Origin: Sapria himalayana
Taxonomy: Eukaryota > Streptophyta > Magnoliopsida > Malpighiales > Rafflesiaceae
Reading direction: 5' to 3'
Length of the DNA stretch: 64,000 nt
Assembly (NCBI GenBank): GCA_029783825.1
Contig: JAREIK010002272.1
Location: 152,400-216,399 of the forward strand
Shown here: positions 61,615 through 64,000 of the stretch, one piece after another
How positions within the stretch are numbered: position 1 is the first letter of the stretch
Layout: each line of letters starts with the position of its first letter
Position numbers and translations under genes: made by a program
The notes under the pieces: model-generated
What the model was told of the DNA's origin: nothing
Databases searched by the model: none
The model's input: the letters and a program-made list of their open reading frames with translations, nothing else

Positions 61615-63420
61615 CTAGCCTCTTTTGCATGGTTTCACTGCTGGAACCCAGAATGCTATCTATTGCATCAAGGCTGTAAATATGACACTATATAGGTCAT
61701 ATGTTGTTGCTTAACAATCTTATTTTCTTTCATCTCATCATTAACTTTTTCATTTCCTATATTTTTTTTCTTTAAATAAATAATCTACTTATTTTCTCTT
61801 CTTTTATTTCCTGCATGTTTTCCTTCAATTGAGTAATCTGCTCAACCTTCTCTTTCATTTCTATCTCCGTAACTTCAAAACATTAATTTGTTTTCATTAC
61901 TTGCTATTCAACTGCCTCATCCACCACTACTATGACAGAGGAATTAGAAGCATGACTACTACAACAAAATGCCACTCCCTTCAAGTCAATGCCATATACT
62001 TGTTGCTTCTTTTGACCTCTTATGGTATCCAAATAGATATGATCATAGTCGAGTGGTTGAAGATCCATAGAACTTTCAATTCATTGAGAAGCAGCCATCA
62101 CTCATTCCTCCACGACTTTTTGTGATAAAATAGAAAAAAAAATACTATTCTAGATATACATAAAATAAATCTAATATTTTCATTCCACACAACCTTCAAA
62201 ATTTACTGTAGTATTCTAAAAGTTTATTAATATAATAGATTCTTATATTAATCATCTGAGATTTGTTGTCAACAAACTACCCTTCCACTTTCTCCACATG
62301 CATCTTTTTGAAAATCTCATAAAAATTAGAATCTCGACCCAATTCTCCAGCCTAAAGTATGTATTTATTAAGTAAAAAATTAATAAATGTTAGAAAATGT
62401 TAGATAAAATAATTAAACCATGCACATATTTGATTTATTTGGATTATTAGACCAACTATTAAATATATAAATGTTTTAAACTTATAAATTATACCAAATC
62501 TCAAGCGCATTTAATGCTCGATTTTAACCCTCCTATGTTGTGAGATATTCTTGTACCTATTCCAGCTACCTTAGTCCATTATTTTTTGATAGCTATCTCT
62601 GATTTTTTTTGACATCTAGCTCATGCCAATATTTAAGACACTCGGGCCACTCATCCTCATGTATACAATTAGGCCTATCTTTTAGAGTCTTTAATTTTTG
62701 AACACAATCTGGGTACCATTCAGTAGTTTTGCTCTCCCACAATGACTTTATTTGTCCATTAAATTTGGGTACCATGTGCACTGATTCGATATCTATATAT
62801 AGAAAACTCAAAAAATAATTATATTAATAACAAGGACATAATTATTTAATACTTAAATAATAAACAACATAATATTTAACTAATTATATAATTAATTTTC
62901 AATGCTTTTGTTTATTTGTTTTTACTTGAAAGTGATTAAAGTTAGTCTCTCTTGTTGATTAAGAAACTTTATTCCATGAGAATGCTTTAGAATTAACCAT
63001 TTTCTTGGAAGACTTTGTAATTATAGCCGAATACTTGTGTAAATGGAATAAAACTATAAAAATATAAATATAATATTGAAAATAAGCAAATCATAACTAT
63101 ATATAAAAAGAATATCACTAACAGGAACATCATAATTTTAATTAAGTAATATTTACATATTTTTTATACCTCCCATCTAGAATCTCTATCGCTAACTTAA
63201 CACTGTATGCAGAGGAAGACATAGTATTTGATGATGTCGATGGTGTTGTAAATGAGAGAACTATTAGTGTAAAATGTGGTGTTGAAGATGGTAATGGATC
63301 AAAAGTGTGTGCAAGAGGGACAATGGGTGGTGGCATAATATTCTTATGAAGGTGATGGTAAAGGTGTTAATGACGGTGATGGTGATGGTGATGGTAATGG
63401 TGATGTGAAGTTTGGATATA
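61615..63420 (-). pseudogene. Ptta/En/Spm-like transposase of CACTA-E
   Basis: The minus-strand blocks, in order, begin with a Pro/Ser/Thr-rich N-terminal part and SAYSVKLAIEILDGRYKKYV (63142-63336). Next come GQIKSLWESKTTEWYPDCVQ and EWPECLKYWHELDVKKNQ (62593-62811), a region that corresponds to the family's DNA-binding-like part. The GSRS.FYEIF segment follows near 62.3 kb, then LSQ.VVEE and QPLDYDHIYLDTIRGQKK-type sequence near 62.0-62.1 kb, and a decayed coiled-coil tail ending at TAG 61615-61617. Stops and frame breaks make it non-functional. Confidence 0.7.
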
Positions 63421-63549
63421 GTGGGTATGAGATGGTACTAACTGTACAACATAAAACAAATAATAGAGATATAATAAACATCAGTAATGGATTTCAACAA
63501 AATATATAAAGTCTTTGAAACTATACAACTCTAATACAATTATAACAAT

Positions 63550-64000
63550 TTAATTATTGGCATCACTATCATTCTTTAATCGATCTTCTGACATTTCATC
63601 TGATTCTGATGGAAGTTCCAACTCATCTTCAAATAGAAAAAGGAACATCTTCAATTTCTATTTGGTCACCATTTCAGTCACATTAGCTTTCTGGATCTTC
63701 ATCTACATGCACGTGCTCAATATTAATTAAGTCATCTTCTTGAAATGCTAGTTCAAAAGCTAAGTTTGCACTTCTTTTTTGAGATGTTGGTACTTCAAAA
63801 TTTGACCGAGCTTTAATTTTGCAAATAGCACAATAGTCACTCTTATCATGAGATAAACTCGGATATGTACAATAATATACTTGAGTGGCTTGAACTACCA
63901 TGATTAATGGCTCATTAAATTAAATCAATGTTTATAGTTAACATCCACTAGCTTATATCCGAATGAATCGTTGTACACCCATTTGTGTATGATCAAACCA
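63550..64000 (-). pseudogene. C-terminal part of TNP2-like transposase in CACTA-E (runs off the window)
   Basis: From the window edge leftwards, the minus strand shows the DUF4216-like VVQATQVYYCTYPSLSHDKS followed by YCAICKIKARSNFEVPTSQK. It then has an acidic tail (FQEDDLINIEHVHVDEDPES) and, with a frame break, the ELELPSESDEMS-type end with TAA at 63550-63552. The counterpart in CACTA-B is at 17.6-18.1 kb. The catalytic part would be beyond the window. Confidence 0.7.

Larger units (their letters stand above)
58664..64000 (-). mobile_element. CACTA-E: 3' part of a CACTA element, runs off the window
   Basis: The left tip is GACTATAAGAAAAAGCTC, a CACTATAAGAAAAAG-type terminal repeat with its first base changed, directly after TATC repeat. 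Subterminal motifs are weaker but similar (TCCCTAGCTAATTA). The minus strand carries a Ptta-like relic (61615 to about 63.4 kb) and then the end of TNP2 (63550 to the window end). This 58664 end is 3', and the 5' part lies beyond 64000. Confidence 0.8.

Overview
The window looks like nuclear DNA of a flowering plant, in a gene-poor, AT-rich, transposon-filled region. A monocot is possible but I cannot name the species. I see no intact host gene, rRNA, convincing tRNA, CRISPR array or bacterial-type operon. Every protein relic I recognise belongs to plant DNA transposons: CACTA (En/Spm) elements with TNP2-like and Ptta/En/Spm-like transposase remains, and hAT elements with a BED-finger/dimerisation transposase. 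All of them carry stops, frame breaks or deletions.

The layout alternates CACTA elements with long degenerate (GATA)n arrays. Left to right: the right part of CACTA-1 (1-4889, plus strand); a 130-base GATA island; CACTA-A (5020-10745, both ends present); GATA (10746-13291); a truncated hAT end (13292-14110); a TA tract and short GATA; CACTA-B (14289-20578, minus strand, 5' end lost); GATA (20579-21383); CACTA-C (21384-33341, minus strand), which holds a hAT element (21497-24782), a 151-base inverted-repeat structure and an LTR-like fragment; GATA (33342-40111); a small hAT derivative (40112-40553); CACTA-D (40554-46890, minus strand, 3' end lost); TATC (46891-58663, the same satellite in the opposite orientation); and CACTA-E (58664 to beyond the window end, minus strand).

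The GATA/TATC arrays total about 22 kb, roughly a third of the window. All eight CACTA termini seen here lie directly against GATA/TATC sequence, so CACTA insertion into, or co-amplification with, a very large GATA satellite is the main theme. The satellite changes strand between about 40.1 and 46.9 kb.

The coding order, where visible on the minus strand of B, D and E, is TNP2 first and the Ptta-like gene second, as in En/Spm elements. A and D share an AT-rich first-intron-like region built of about 550-base tandem units. CACTA-1 contains a threefold tandem duplication of a module of about 1 kb with a Gly/Ser-type trinucleotide tract. Long Tyr-Leu-Ser-Ile reading frames in the GATA arrays are by-products of the repeat and are not annotated as genes.
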